Shown here in pieces: positions 19,332 through 28,720 of a DNA stretch of 48,417 nucleotides. Under the pieces are notes generated by a model. That model made no database searches. It worked only from the letters and a program-made list of their open reading frames with translations, and was not told where the DNA came from. The position numbers were made by a program, and so were the translations under genes. Each line of letters opens with the position of its first letter. Within the stretch, counting starts at the first letter, position 1. Origin of the DNA: Bacteroidales bacterium (GTDB lineage: Bacteria > Bacteroidota > Bacteroidia > Bacteroidales > ML635J-15); NCBI GenBank assembly GCA_003249955.1, contig QKHS01000067.1:1-48417 (forward strand). Direction: 5' to 3'.

Positions 19332-19860
19332 TCTGAGGGAGCTTAATTTTAAAGAAATGTTGAAAAATACAGAAGCATTATTTTTTGACATAGACGGAGT
19401 ACTCTCCTCTTCGAAGATAAATATCGGCGAAAACGGAGAGTTACTGAGAACTACAAATGTAAAAGACGGATACATATTAAAATATGCATTAAAGAAGGGA
19501 TTGATTATTTGTATTATCTCAGGCGCGTTAAATGAATCTGTGAAAAAAAGATTTGAATCTTTAGGGATAAGTGATGTAATTATAGGAAGCAAAAGAAAAA
19601 CGGAAGAGTTTAATTCGCTTATAAAAAAGTATTCGCTGAATGCGTCAAATGTACTTTATATGGGCGATGATATCCCTGATTATGAAGTAATGAAAATTGC
19701 AGGTATTCCCTGTTGTCCTGCCGATGCCGCCGACGAGATTAAAGACATTTCCGTATATGTTTCGTCCAGAAATGGCGGAGATGGATGTGTAAGGGACATT
19801 ACCGAACAGGTGTTGAGGGCCAAGGCTTTGTGGATGGATGATGATGCTTTTGAAGCGTAA
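19321..19860 (+). CDS. kdsC: KdsC-like HAD phosphatase (KDO 8-phosphate phosphatase family)
   Basis: 179 aa from the ATG at 19321. A longer frame exists from a GTG at 19288, but the ATG start overlaps the upstream stop by the usual few bases and gives a family-typical length. HAD motifs: DIDGVLSSS (nucleophile and acid Asp, about residues 23-31), a Ser in IISGAL, Lys in IGSKRKTEEF, and GDDIPDYEVM (third motif). No cap domain insert, as in KdsC, which forms tetramers and dephosphorylates KDO-8-P on the way to lipopolysaccharide inner core. The C-terminal GGDGCVRDITEQVL is typical. It is in the operon between the DUF2520 protein and the prenyltransferase. Confidence 0.88.
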   Translation: MGNNLRELNFKEMLKNTEALFFDIDGVLSSSKINIGENGELLRTTNVKDGYILKYALKKGLIICIISGALNESVKKRFESLGISDVIIGSKRKTEEFNSLIKKYSLNASNVLYMGDDIPDYEVMKIAGIPCCPADAADEIKDISVYVSSRNGGDGCVRDITEQVLRAKALWMDDDAFEA

Positions 19861-19900
19861 AAAACAGACTGCATGAATAACAATTATTAACAATAAAGCA

Positions 19901-20872
19901 ATGAAAGCATTTTTCAGACTTATAAGATGGAAAAATATTTTAGCGGTTGCACTAACCATGTTTGCTATGAAATATGCGATCATCGTACCTGTTTACAAAT
20001 TATACGGATTCGATCCGGGTTTATCAGACACCGGGTTTATGTTTTTGGTAGCATCTGTAATGTTTATTCTTGCAGGAGGGAGTGTTATAAATGATTATTT
20101 CGACAGAAAAACAGATATGATTAACCGCCCTGAAAAAGTTTTGGTGGGTTTTCAGGTAAGGCGTCGTCAGGTAATCTTTATGCATGTAATATTAAGCGTT
20201 TTTGGCATTTTATGCGGATTTGTTACTGCCTGGATGACCGGTAAATTATGGATAGGGGCTGCATTTGTTATTGCAACACTAATGTTGTGGTCATATTCAT
20301 CAGGATTAAAAAAGAGATTTATTTCCGGGAACCTGATACTCTCATTGCTTACAGGACTTATCCCGTTTGCCGTAGCGGCAACTGAATATTACGCATTTGA
20401 AAGATCTGTTCCTGAGTGGACACTAAACAGTATTCATGCAGTTAAGATAAGTATGCAGACAATAATCGGATTTTCGGTATTTGCTTTTCTTTTTAGTTTA
20501 ATAAATGATATCATTAAAGACTGTGAAGACTATAACGGCGATATTGCAACCGGGGTAAGGTCTATACCCGTTGTTCTGGGCAAACGAAAAGCCAATTATG
20601 TAATAAGCACACTGAGTTTTATCAGTATTACACTTATTCTTGTTGTTTGGCATGGATATTTTTCACACCTTATGTTTTTTAAAAATCATATTTTCAGCAG
20701 TTTCTATATTTATTCAATGATTGTTTTCCCGGGGTTGATTATTGCTGTAAGTTCATTATGGGGAGAGAACAGGAAAAAGTATTCATTACTTTCAGCACTT
20801 TCCGAATTTATTATGGTAATGGGAGTAATTTACAGTATTATTTTTAGTTTTGCAGTTTATGGGAGCATCTGA
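19901..20872 (+). CDS. UbiA-family prenyltransferase (geranylgeranylglycerol-phosphate geranylgeranyltransferase-like)
   Basis: 323 aa, multi-pass membrane protein (about 8-9 hydrophobic segments). The first Asp-rich motif is NDYFDRKTDMINRPEK (about 62-77), and the second is NDIIKDCEDYNGD, both of the kind that bind Mg-prenyl diphosphate. The best family match is the digeranylgeranylglyceryl phosphate/geranylgeranylglycerol-phosphate synthase-like group common in Bacteroidota, but a quinone or other aromatic acceptor cannot be excluded. It follows kdsC by 40 bases and overlaps maf by 14 bases. Confidence 0.85.
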   Translation: MKAFFRLIRWKNILAVALTMFAMKYAIIVPVYKLYGFDPGLSDTGFMFLVASVMFILAGGSVINDYFDRKTDMINRPEKVLVGFQVRRRQVIFMHVILSVFGILCGFVTAWMTGKLWIGAAFVIATLMLWSYSSGLKKRFISGNLILSLLTGLIPFAVAATEYYAFERSVPEWTLNSIHAVKISMQTIIGFSVFAFLFSLINDIIKDCEDYNGDIATGVRSIPVVLGKRKANYVISTLSFISITLILVVWHGYFSHLMFFKNHIFSSFYIYSMIVFPGLIIAVSSLWGENRKKYSLLSALSEFIMVMGVIYSIIFSFAVYGSI

Positions 20873-21446
20873 AAATATAAAACCGGGATACAAAGTTTTG
20901 ATGGCATCGGCAAGTCCGCGCCGTCGTGAGTTGATTTCGCAGTTGGGATTCGATTTTGAAATTGTAAAGGCAGCTTCAACAGAGGAAATAATCCCGGATA
21001 ATCTTTATCGCGAAGAAATTGCGGTTCATCTGGCAAAAGAAAAATCAGATCATTTTAATAATCTCAATGATAATGAAATTTTGGTTACTGCCGATACTAT
21101 AGTCTGGATTGACGGAAAGGTTCTTGGCAAGCCTGCCGGTTATTCCGATGCATTTCAGATGCTGAGATTATTAAGCGGGAAAGAGCATTATGTAATTACC
21201 GGGGTTTGTCTCAAATCAAACAAAAAATTTGTTTCCTTTCATGCCGAAACAATGGTAAAGTTTGCGAATCTCAGTGACGACGAAATACGCTATTATATAA
21301 ACAATTACAAACCTTACGATAAAGCCGGAGCCTATGGCATTCAGGAATGGATAGGAAAAACAGGTGTTGAACATATTGAAGGTTCATACTACAATGTTGT
21401 TGGATTACCAGTACAAAGACTATATAGGGAATTAATAAAATTTTAA
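20859..21446 (+). CDS. maf: Maf-like nucleotide pyrophosphatase
   Basis: 195 aa from the ATG at 20859, overlapping the prenyltransferase end by 14 bases; a TTG at 20850 is possible but less likely. Signature SASPRRRELISQLGF near the N-terminus, ADTIVWIDGKVLGKP in the middle, and a TGVCL and DKAGAYGIQEW segment. The Maf/YhdE family hydrolyses non-canonical or canonical NTPs (dTTP/UTP-type) to monophosphates, thereby cleaning the nucleotide pool. It is the last gene of the operon; the next gene starts 40 bases later and may be read through. Confidence 0.92.
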   Translation: MGASENIKPGYKVLMASASPRRRELISQLGFDFEIVKAASTEEIIPDNLYREEIAVHLAKEKSDHFNNLNDNEILVTADTIVWIDGKVLGKPAGYSDAFQMLRLLSGKEHYVITGVCLKSNKKFVSFHAETMVKFANLSDDEIRYYINNYKPYDKAGAYGIQEWIGKTGVEHIEGSYYNVVGLPVQRLYRELIKF

Positions 21447-21486
21447 GTCAAAACTTAAAACTCAAATAAACAACAAAATTCAAAAT

Positions 21487-23646
21487 ATGAAAAAACTATT
21501 CTTACTATTAGCATTAAGTCTAAGCTTAATTTCGACAATCTTCGCAGAAGAAGGTATGTGGATTCCGATACTCATGGAAAAATACAATTATGAAGACATG
21601 AAAGCCAAAGGTTTTAAACTTACGGCAGAGGATATCTATAGTATTAATAATGCTTCGATGAAAGATGCAATTGTAATTTTTGGCGGAGGTTGTACCGGTG
21701 AAATGATCTCGGACCAGGGACTTTTAATAACCAACCACCATTGTGGATACGGAAGCATTCAGAAACATAGTTCTCTTGAACACGATTACCTTACAGATGG
21801 TTTCTGGGCAATGTCAAGAGAAGAAGAACTTTCAAATCCGGGCTTAAAAGTCACTTTCCTTATCAGTATGAATGATGTTACCGAAAGAGTTTTGCAGGAT
21901 GTTAAGGAAACAATGACAGAAGCAGAAAGAGCAAAAATTATTGAAAGAAATATTGAGGAACTCGAAAAAAGAGCTGTAGAAGGAACTCACTATGAGGCCA
22001 GAGTAGAAAGTTTTTATGGCGGGAATCAATATTTTATTTTTGTTAACGAAGTTTTTACCGATGTACGTCTGGTAGGAGCACCGCCTTCTGCTATAGGTAA
22101 ATTTGGCGGCGACACCGACAACTGGATGTGGCCACGTCATACCGGAGACTTTTCGCTTTTCAGAGTTTATTCCGGCCCCGACGGAAAACCGGCACAATAC
22201 TCAAAAGATAATATACCTCTGGTTCCTAAAAGACATTTTCCCATATCCGTAAAAGGAGTGAAAAAAGATGATTTTACAATGGTTTTCGGTTATCCCGGAA
22301 CAACAACGGAGTATTTACCGTCATTTGCCGTTGAACAGATTATGAACGAGACAGACCCGGCACGAATTCTTATCAGAGGAAAGAAACTTGATATTATAGA
22401 TGCTGCCATGAACTCAGATCCGCTTATCCGCATTCAGTATTCTGCAAAAGCTGCTTCTGTAGCTAATGGCTGGAAAAAATGGATAGGGGAAATAAAAGGC
22501 CTTAAAAGACTTGATGCCATTAACGTGAAAAAAGAATATGAAACCGGTTTTCAGAAGTGGGTAAATAATAACCGCGGACTTGAAGCAAAATATGGCAAAA
22601 TTTTATCACAATACGAAAACATCTATAAAGAACTGTCATCATATAATCTGGCAATGATTTATATTAATGAAGCCGGACTTGGAAGCGATGCTGTTTTACT
22701 TGCACTTAAAATGAGAAGCCTCGAAGGAGTAAAGGATGCCACAGACGGGAATGTGGAAATATTAAAAAAAGATGCTCAGGCAAAAGCAGATGCTCATTTT
22801 AAAGATTACAATGAAGAGACCGATAAGAAGATTTTTGCCGAAATGATTAAGCTTTATCGCGAGAATGTTCCTGCAGAATTCCATCCTGCCTTCTTTGAAA
22901 ACTTTGATAAAATTACCAAAAAATCTACAGATAAATACGCCGCCTTTACTGACTATTGCTTCAGCAAGTCTGTTTTTACAAGCAAAGATAAATTTGATGG
23001 TTTTATAAATAATCTTTCACCCAAATCATACAAAATTCTGGTTAAAGATCCTGTTTATATGCTGATGAAAGATTTTGTAAATATATATCAGAACAAAATT
23101 TCAGGTACGTACGAAGAATATTACACACAACTCGACAGTCTTAACAGAATTTACATGAAAGCTCAGATGGAGTATCAGCCTGACGAATTGTTTTATCCGG
23201 ATGCAAATTTTACGCTTCGTATCACTTACGGTAAAGTAAATAACTATTACCCTGCTGATGGTGTTGAGTATGAATATTTTACAACTCTCGACGGAATTAT
23301 TGAAAAAGATAACCCGGATATTTACGACTATGATGTGCCGTACAAACTCAAGGAATTGTATTATGCAAAAGATTTTGGCAGATATGCAGATGCTGACGGA
23401 ACTATGCATGTTGCTTTTATCGGCACAAATCATACAACAGGAGGAAATTCAGGTTCCCCTGTGATAAATGCTAACGGCGAACTTATAGGAGTAAATTTCG
23501 ACCGTAACTGGGAAGGTACTATGAGTGACGTTATGTACGATCCGGATATGTGCAGAAACATTACCCTCGATATCCGTTATGCACTTTTTGTAATTGACAA
23601 ATATGCCGGAGCAAGCCATTTAATTGATGAAATGGAATTGAGGTAA
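21487..23646 (+). CDS. dpp11: Dipeptidyl-peptidase 11 (S46 family, Asp/Glu-specific)
   Basis: 719 aa with a signal peptide (MKKLFLLLALSLSLISTIFA); mature protein periplasmic. The catalytic triad is visible: H85 in ITNHHCGYG, D221 in RHTGDFS, S655 in GGNSGSPV. N-terminal amine recognition uses the EEGMWIP start and the GGDTDNWMWPR motif. Residue 673 is Arg (NFDRNWEG); in the family Arg at this position gives Asp/Glu P1 preference (DPP11) and Gly gives hydrophobic preference (DPP7). So it should release dipeptides with acidic P1 residues from oligopeptides for amino-acid use, which fits the secreted M14 peptidases and P5C dehydrogenase nearby. A strong inverted repeat terminator follows. Confidence 0.93.
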   Translation: MKKLFLLLALSLSLISTIFAEEGMWIPILMEKYNYEDMKAKGFKLTAEDIYSINNASMKDAIVIFGGGCTGEMISDQGLLITNHHCGYGSIQKHSSLEHDYLTDGFWAMSREEELSNPGLKVTFLISMNDVTERVLQDVKETMTEAERAKIIERNIEELEKRAVEGTHYEARVESFYGGNQYFIFVNEVFTDVRLVGAPPSAIGKFGGDTDNWMWPRHTGDFSLFRVYSGPDGKPAQYSKDNIPLVPKRHFPISVKGVKKDDFTMVFGYPGTTTEYLPSFAVEQIMNETDPARILIRGKKLDIIDAAMNSDPLIRIQYSAKAASVANGWKKWIGEIKGLKRLDAINVKKEYETGFQKWVNNNRGLEAKYGKILSQYENIYKELSSYNLAMIYINEAGLGSDAVLLALKMRSLEGVKDATDGNVEILKKDAQAKADAHFKDYNEETDKKIFAEMIKLYRENVPAEFHPAFFENFDKITKKSTDKYAAFTDYCFSKSVFTSKDKFDGFINNLSPKSYKILVKDPVYMLMKDFVNIYQNKISGTYEEYYTQLDSLNRIYMKAQMEYQPDELFYPDANFTLRITYGKVNNYYPADGVEYEYFTTLDGIIEKDNPDIYDYDVPYKLKELYYAKDFGRYADADGTMHVAFIGTNHTTGGNSGSPVINANGELIGVNFDRNWEGTMSDVMYDPDMCRNITLDIRYALFVIDKYAGASHLIDEMELR

Positions 23647-23662
23647 GCATGTCCATAACTCT

Positions 23663-23709
23663 TTGATATCAGATAAAAAGCAGTTTTGCCGTTTTTTATC
23701 TGATATCAA
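23663..23709 (+). terminator. Long perfect inverted repeat, likely terminator of dpp11
   Basis: A 17-base perfect stem (TTGATATCAGATAAAAA and its reverse complement) around a 13-base loop. The base of the stem carries T-rich DNA on both strands, so it can act in both directions. It lies 16 bases after the stop codon at 23646. The rest of the gap up to 23865 shows nothing I can name. Confidence 0.75.
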
Positions 23710-23865
23710 CATTTATCTTACTGCCCGGCACTCCGCAAACAAAGCCGATCCTGTTTTCTACATTGGTAAAAAACATTGTTGTCCCAGTCATTATAAAAAA
23801 TATTTTTAAATCAATTCCGATTTAGTTATATTTATACCCGGAATAAAATATTTAAAATCTCTGTC

Positions 23866-24231
23866 ATGGAAATAAAACTCAAATATAAAATCTGGCTCGA
23901 AACCGATGAAAAAGAAGGCGTTCTCGGAGATGGCAAGTGGAGATTGTTAAAAGCTATTGATGAGGCAGGCTGTCTTAATGATGCCATGAAAAAACTGGGG
24001 CTTTCGTACCGCAAGACATGGGATAATCTTGTTAAAATAGAAGAAACACTTGGCTTTAAAATCGTTGAAAAACAAAGAGGCGGAGCTTCAGGCGGTAAAA
24101 CAGGGCTTACAAAAGAAGGAAAAGCTATCGTCGATGCTTTCGACAGATTTCATGAAAAGTATGATGAGCAAATAACAAACGGATTGAATGAAATGCTGGC
24201 CGAAATAAAAAGCAATATCGCAGAAACCTGA
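23866..24231 (+). CDS. ModE N-terminal-type winged-helix regulator
   Basis: 121 aa. The whole protein matches the LysR-like winged-helix domain at the N-terminus of ModE: LKYKIWLETDEKEGVLGDGK, then RLLKAIDEAGCLNDAMKKLG and LSYRKTWDNLVKIEETLGF, then KQRGGASGGKTGLTKEG, the wing region. There is no C-terminal molybdate-binding (TOBE/Mop) domain, which is usual for these short Bacteroidota homologues. It may regulate molybdate or other oxyanion-related genes, but no molybdenum gene is visible here, and it stands alone between dpp11 and pruA. Its target is unknown. Confidence 0.85.
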   Translation: MEIKLKYKIWLETDEKEGVLGDGKWRLLKAIDEAGCLNDAMKKLGLSYRKTWDNLVKIEETLGFKIVEKQRGGASGGKTGLTKEGKAIVDAFDRFHEKYDEQITNGLNEMLAEIKSNIAET

Positions 24232-24544
24232 TTTGTTCTGGAATAAGCTGCCGGATTGTATGATATACCACGTTTCCCGGCGTTTTCCATCTTAAAAAGC
24301 CTTGAATAAATCCCGTAACATGGACAATCAGGTTTCCTGAAAAAATATCACCGCAATACCACTTAATATTTCTGTATTTTCATTTCCTTTTTCCTGAAAA
24401 ACATTAGTCCTGAAAATTTGTTCTTACGACAGAATAGTCATTAATTTTTAAAGAATATGACATTTTACATTAAAATATTAAACCGAGTTGCATATATTCG
24501 CAACTCGATAATGTTTAACTTTTTTGTTTTAAAGAATTACAACT
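24232..24544 (+). other. Intergenic region, 313 bases, no gene seen
   Basis: No convincing coding frame or RNA gene. It has a short hairpin around 24330-24343 (TCAGG...CCTGA), AT-rich DNA, and a perfect 8-base inverted repeat at 24484-24507 close to the pruA start. No perfect TAnnTTTG box was found on the plus strand. Confidence 0.6.
24484..24507 (+). promoter_or_regulatory. Inverted repeat upstream of pruA, possible operator
   Basis: CGAGTTGC, 8-base spacer, GCAACTCG: perfect dyad 38 bases before the pruA ATG. The absence of a T-run directly after it argues against a terminator. A regulator-binding dyad or a 5' leader hairpin are both possible. Confidence 0.4.
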
Positions 24545-26170
24545 ATGAATAACGCAGTATTTAGTTTTATAAAACCTCAGAATGAGCCTGTCCAACAATA
24601 TCTTAAGGGCAGCAAAGAACGTGAATTACTGATTGCAGAACTCGAAAAATTAAGTTCAGGGACAATGGAAATTCCGCTGATAATCGGAGGTAAAGAAATA
24701 AGAACCGGAAAAACGGCGGATTTTGTGATGCCGCATAATCATAAAAAAGTGCTCGCTGTATATCATCAGGCAACTGAAAAAGAAGTGCATATGGCAATTA
24801 ATGCGGCCCTCGAAGCAAAACCTATGTGGGAAAATATATCCTGGCTAGAAAGATCTTCGATTATGCTGAGAGTTGCAGAACTGATCTCCAAAAAATACAG
24901 ATATCTTCTTAATGCGGCGACAATGCTTGGCCAGGGTAAGAATATACAACAGGCCGAAATTGATTCTGCCTGCGAAACAATAGACTTTTTAAGATTCAAT
25001 GTGTTTTTTGCATCACAAATATACCAGAATCAGCCGTCTTCGGCAGAGAATCAGTTTAACAGACTTGAGTACAGAGCTTTGGAAGGATTCGTTTTCGCAG
25101 TTTCTCCTTTTAATTTTACAGCAATCGCATCTAACTTAAATATGTCGCCGGTATTAATGGGAAATACAACTGTTTGGAAACCTGCAACCACTGCGCTTCT
25201 TTCAAATTATATTCTTATGAAGATTTTTAAAGAAGCCGGAGTTCCCGACGGAGTAATAAATTTTGTTCCGGGCTCAGGAAGTATGATTGGTAAAACCGTA
25301 CTGGCAGATAAATATCTTGCCGGAATTCATTTTACCGGATCAAACAATACTTTTAATACATTATGGAAAGGTGTTGCCAATAATCTTGAGAAATATATAT
25401 CTTATCCGAAACTGGTTGGTGAAACCGGTGGTAAAGATTTTATTTTTGTTCACAATTCCTCGGTTCCGAGAGAAGTGGCAACGGCAATTATTGCAGGATC
25501 ATTCGAATATCAGGGACAAAAATGTTCGGCATCTTCAAGAGCATACATTCCTAAATCACTTTGGCCCGAAATTAAAACACATTTGATTGAAATGCACACC
25601 AGAATGAAAATGGGTCCGGTAAATGATTTTGATAATTTTATCAATGCGGTAATTGATGAGGCCTCATTTGACGGAATAATGAAATATATCGGCATGGCAA
25701 AAGAATCAAAAGAATGTGAAATTATTGCAGGAGGAAAAGGGGATAAATCAGTTGGCTACTTTATTGAACCTACAATTATCGTAACATCAAATCCGCATTT
25801 TGTTACAATGGAAGAAGAAATATTCGGTCCGGTAATAACAATTTATGTTTATGAGGACGATAAATATATTGAGACTCTCGAAATTTGTGACAAAACTTCT
25901 CCTTACGGATTAACCGGGGCAATTTTCAGTAATGATAAATATGCAATGATTCAGGCATGCAGGGTATTGCGTTATGCTGCCGGAAACTTCTACATAAACG
26001 ATAAACCTACCGGAGCAATGGTGGGACTTCAGCCATTCGGCGGAGCCAGAGCTTCTGGAACAAACGATAAAGCAGGGGGACAGTTAAATCTTTTACGCTG
26101 GACGAGTCCGAGAACCGTAAAAGAAACATTTATACCCCCGACAGACTTTTTATACAATTATATGAAATAA
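24545..26170 (+). CDS. pruA: L-glutamate gamma-semialdehyde (P5C) dehydrogenase
   Basis: 541 aa, the usual length of the mitochondrial/Bacteroidota type P5C dehydrogenase. The NAD-binding turn FTGSNNTF (263-270), the general base E293 in LVGETGGKDF, the catalytic C327 in YQGQKCSASSR, and the EEEIFGPV and PFGGARASGTNDKAGG segments are all present. The long C-terminus LLRWTSPRTVKETF is specific to P5C dehydrogenases. It oxidises glutamate semialdehyde to glutamate with NAD, the second step of proline and part of ornithine/arginine degradation. No proline dehydrogenase is adjacent. It ends at a strong terminator and is likely transcribed alone. Confidence 0.95.
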   Translation: MNNAVFSFIKPQNEPVQQYLKGSKERELLIAELEKLSSGTMEIPLIIGGKEIRTGKTADFVMPHNHKKVLAVYHQATEKEVHMAINAALEAKPMWENISWLERSSIMLRVAELISKKYRYLLNAATMLGQGKNIQQAEIDSACETIDFLRFNVFFASQIYQNQPSSAENQFNRLEYRALEGFVFAVSPFNFTAIASNLNMSPVLMGNTTVWKPATTALLSNYILMKIFKEAGVPDGVINFVPGSGSMIGKTVLADKYLAGIHFTGSNNTFNTLWKGVANNLEKYISYPKLVGETGGKDFIFVHNSSVPREVATAIIAGSFEYQGQKCSASSRAYIPKSLWPEIKTHLIEMHTRMKMGPVNDFDNFINAVIDEASFDGIMKYIGMAKESKECEIIAGGKGDKSVGYFIEPTIIVTSNPHFVTMEEEIFGPVITIYVYEDDKYIETLEICDKTSPYGLTGAIFSNDKYAMIQACRVLRYAAGNFYINDKPTGAMVGLQPFGGARASGTNDKAGGQLNLLRWTSPRTVKETFIPPTDFLYNYMK

Positions 26171-26177
26171 AAATCAT

Positions 26178-26208
26178 GCCTCTGGAATTAATATTCAGAG
26201 GCTTTTTT
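26178..26208 (+). terminator. Intrinsic terminator of pruA
   Basis: Stem GCCTCTG / CAGAGGC with an 11-base loop, followed directly by TTTTTT. It begins 8 bases after the pruA stop. Confidence 0.92.
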
Positions 26209-26222
26209 AACTATTAAAGAAT

Positions 26223-27836
26223 ATGGATAAATCAGAATTAATATTTCCGGCAATTGACCAGATTCCGGAAAAATACAGAATAAAGTTTCCGATAAAGCAA
26301 AGGGAATATTTGCTGAACGGGAACATAGAAAACTGGTACGGAGAATTTCGTGATGTGTTTTCACCGGTTTACATTGAAAATTCGGGAAAATCAGACAATT
26401 ACATTGGTTCTTATCCTATGATGGGAAGCAAAGAAGCTCTTGAAGCACTTGATGCTGCTGAAAATGCTTATTCTCATGGTAAAGGAGAATGGCCGTCGAT
26501 GACTGTTGAAGAACGAATCGGAAGCATCAGGAAATTTGTTTTGCTGATGAAAGAACAACGAGAAACAGTTGTAAATCTGTTAATGTGGGAAATAGGTAAA
26601 AGTCTTGCAGATTCACAGAAAGAATTTGATAGAACCGTTGATTACATTAATGATACTATTGAAGCTCTTAAAAATCTGGACAGGGAATCGTCAAGATTTA
26701 CTATCTCGGATGGAATAATAGCACAGATAAGAAGAGCTCCTTTGGGAGTAGTTTTGTGTATGGGACCATATAATTATCCTCTGAATGAGACTTTTGCAAC
26801 TCTTATCCCGGCATTGATAATGGGCAACACTGTTATTTTCAAACCGCCAAAGCTCGGAGTACTTTTACATTATCCTTTGCTTAAAGCTTTTAAGGAAGCG
26901 TTTCCGAAAGGAGTTGTAAATACTGTGTATGGAAGGGGTGCAAACGTTATTTCACCGATAATGGAATCGGGGAGAATAAATGTGTTGGCATTTATAGGCA
27001 GCAGCAAAGTTGCAGATTCGCTTAAACAACTTCATCCGAAGCCTCACCGGCTTAAAAGCGTACTCGGGCTGGAAGCAAAAAATCCGGCAATAATTTTAAA
27101 AGATGCAGATATTGACGAAACTGTTAAAGAGTGTATTACCGGGGCTTTATCATACAATGGCCAGCGTTGCACAGCGTTAAAACTTATTTATGTTCATGAG
27201 AATATAGCCGCGGAATTTGTCTCAAAACTGTCATCGGAGGTGGAAAAACTAAAAAAAGGGATGCCGTGGGACGAAAACGTTAAAATTACTCCTTTGCCGG
27301 AACCGGGAAAATCAGAATATCTTACAGAATTAATAAATGATGCAGTTAACAATGGGGCAACATTAGTTAACCCTAACGGAGGAAAATACAACAAATCGTT
27401 TTTCTTTCCGGCAATACTTAATAATGTTAACGATAAAATGAAAGTGTATCACGAGGAACAGTTCGGGCCTGTGATTCCTGTTATCACCTACAAAGATATT
27501 CAGGAACCTCTGGACTATGTTACAAACTCGGATTACGGTCAGCAGGCCAGTATCTTTGGTAATGATCCCGATTATATCGCTACTCTGATAGACACACTTG
27601 TAAATCAGGTTTGCAGGGTAAATGTAAACTCTCAGTGCCAGCGAGGTCCCGACAACTTTCCGTTTACCGGAAGAAAAGATTCTGCAGAAGCAACACTTTC
27701 AATTTATGATGCATTAAGAGTCTTTTCAATCAGAACTCTTGTTGCTGCTAAAGAGAACGAAGGTAACAAAAAAATTATTCACGATATATTAAAAGACGAC
27801 AAGTCCAATTTTTTGTCAACTGATTTTATTTTGTAA
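26223..27836 (+). CDS. gapN: NADP-dependent aldehyde dehydrogenase, GapN-type
   Basis: 537 aa of the aldehyde dehydrogenase superfamily. N184 in [10 protein letters not shown]284 in [10 protein letters not shown] and the catalytic C316 in NGQRCTALK form the active site. The C-terminal block [17 protein letters not shown] followed by [10 protein letters not shown] is typical of non-phosphorylating glyceraldehyde-3-phosphate dehydrogenase, which makes 3-phosphoglycerate and NADPH directly. At 537 aa it is longer than streptococcal GapN (about 475 aa) because of an N-terminal extension, as in plant-like homologues. Another aldehyde substrate remains possible. It is separated from pruA by a terminator, so it is an independent unit despite being the same superfamily. 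Confidence 0.85.
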   Translation: MDKSELIFPAIDQIPEKYRIKFPIKQREYLLNGNIENWYGEFRDVFSPVYIENSGKSDNYIGSYPMMGSKEALEALDAAENAYSHGKGEWPSMTVEERIGSIRKFVLLMKEQRETVVNLLMWEIGKSLADSQKEFDRTVDYINDTIEALKNLDRESSRFTISDGIIAQIRRAPLGVVLCMGPYNYPLNETFATLIPALIMGNTVIFKPPKLGVLLHYPLLKAFKEAFPKGVVNTVYGRGANVISPIMESGRINVLAFIGSSKVADSLKQLHPKPHRLKSVLGLEAKNPAIILKDADIDETVKECITGALSYNGQRCTALKLIYVHENIAAEFVSKLSSEVEKLKKGMPWDENVKITPLPEPGKSEYLTELINDAVNNGATLVNPNGGKYNKSFFFPAILNNVNDKMKVYHEEQFGPVIPVITYKDIQEPLDYVTNSDYGQQASIFGNDPDYIATLIDTLVNQVCRVNVNSQCQRGPDNFPFTGRKDSAEATLSIYDALRVFSIRTLVAAKENEGNKKIIHDILKDDKSNFLSTDFIL

Positions 27837-27924
27837 AACTTCTGAAGATATTTGGCAGATGTTTATTAATAATAAGGTATAAGTTTTTATTACTGCTAAT
27901 GCAAACCATAAAATAACAATGTTC

Positions 27925-27953
27925 ATGTTCAGCCCGTTAACCGGGCTGAACAT
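27925..27953 (+). terminator. Hairpin terminator after gapN
   Basis: A perfect 12-base stem ATGTTCAGCCCG / CGGGCTGAACAT with a 5-base loop, 88 bases after the gapN stop. The downstream DNA is AT-rich but lacks a pure T-run. Confidence 0.7.
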
Positions 27954-28115
27954 CTTATTATTACACATGTCATATTCCGTTTAAAAGAAGGTAAGGGTCA
28001 ATTAATTTAAATTTTGTAAGTCATTATTTGATGTGAAATGCATTGTGTGTCGGAAAACAAATGTTAAAAAGATTAATTCATGAATAAAAACAGAGTTTAT
28101 TTTACTTAAACTTTC

Positions 28116-28123
28116 TACTTTTG
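28116..28123 (+). promoter_or_regulatory. -7 element for the 179-aa gene and TonB receptor
   Basis: TACTTTTG fits TAnnTTTG, 17 bases before the TTG start at 28141. There is no clean TTTG at the -33 position. Confidence 0.5.
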
Positions 28124-28140
28124 CGGAATAATTATAAAGT

Positions 28141-28680
28141 TTGAAAAAACAGATATCAATATTATTCCTGATACTGATTGTAAACCTTCCGTTTATAGGG
28201 TTTTATTCTGTTTACAAGTTGCAAAAATTAAAGATTGAACAACGTCTCCTTACAGAAATAAAATGTGGTACCAGTAAACCGGAGTTGGTTACATTGGTTT
28301 TCACGAGAGACCAGACGATAAAAAAACTGAACTGGCTGTCCAAACGCGAGTTCAATTATTCGGGAATGATTTACAAAATCATTAAAGTGCAATATTCCGG
28401 TGAAAATATAGCATTTTTATGCCACAGAAATTACGAGGCTGTTATTTTACTTAGAAATTTTGAAAATCTTGTTAAATCGGCGATGGCTCAAAACGGAGAT
28501 ACTCAGTCTGTATCAGATAATCTGACTAATTTTCTTCAATGTCTGTTTATGCAAAAGTATAATTCTGAACTTACTGCCTGCACGGGCTTGATTTCGGTAA
28601 ACAATTATTATTACAATAAAGATTTAATTTTTCATTACTACGGCTCGGAAGATCCGCCGCCAAAATTCTGTAACTGCTAA
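28141..28680 (+). CDS. Small membrane-anchored hypothetical protein upstream of TonB receptor
   Basis: 179 aa, starting at a TTG codon (no better ATG upstream of the signal-anchor). One hydrophobic segment (about residues 6-24, ISILFLILIVNLPFIGFYS) followed by a mostly soluble domain, probably periplasmic. No named family recognised. It contains C42, C93, C128 and C142 and ends with the unusual tail PPPKFCNC, so it has a possible Cys-based metal or disulfide site. It is followed after 40 bases by a TonB-dependent receptor and shares its promoter, so it may assist uptake of the same ligand (inference). Confidence 0.75.
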   Translation: MKKQISILFLILIVNLPFIGFYSVYKLQKLKIEQRLLTEIKCGTSKPELVTLVFTRDQTIKKLNWLSKREFNYSGMIYKIIKVQYSGENIAFLCHRNYEAVILLRNFENLVKSAMAQNGDTQSVSDNLTNFLQCLFMQKYNSELTACTGLISVNNYYYNKDLIFHYYGSEDPPPKFCNC

Positions 28681-28720
28681 AATAATTTGAACAGATACAT
28701 GAATTTAAAACTTAATTAAA

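Larger units (their letters stand above)
27837..28140 (+). other. Intergenic region, 304 bases, with terminator and promoter
   Basis: Contains the gapN terminator hairpin at 27925-27953 and a -7 element at 28116-28123 for the next gene. No coding frame or RNA gene is evident between them. Confidence 0.6.
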
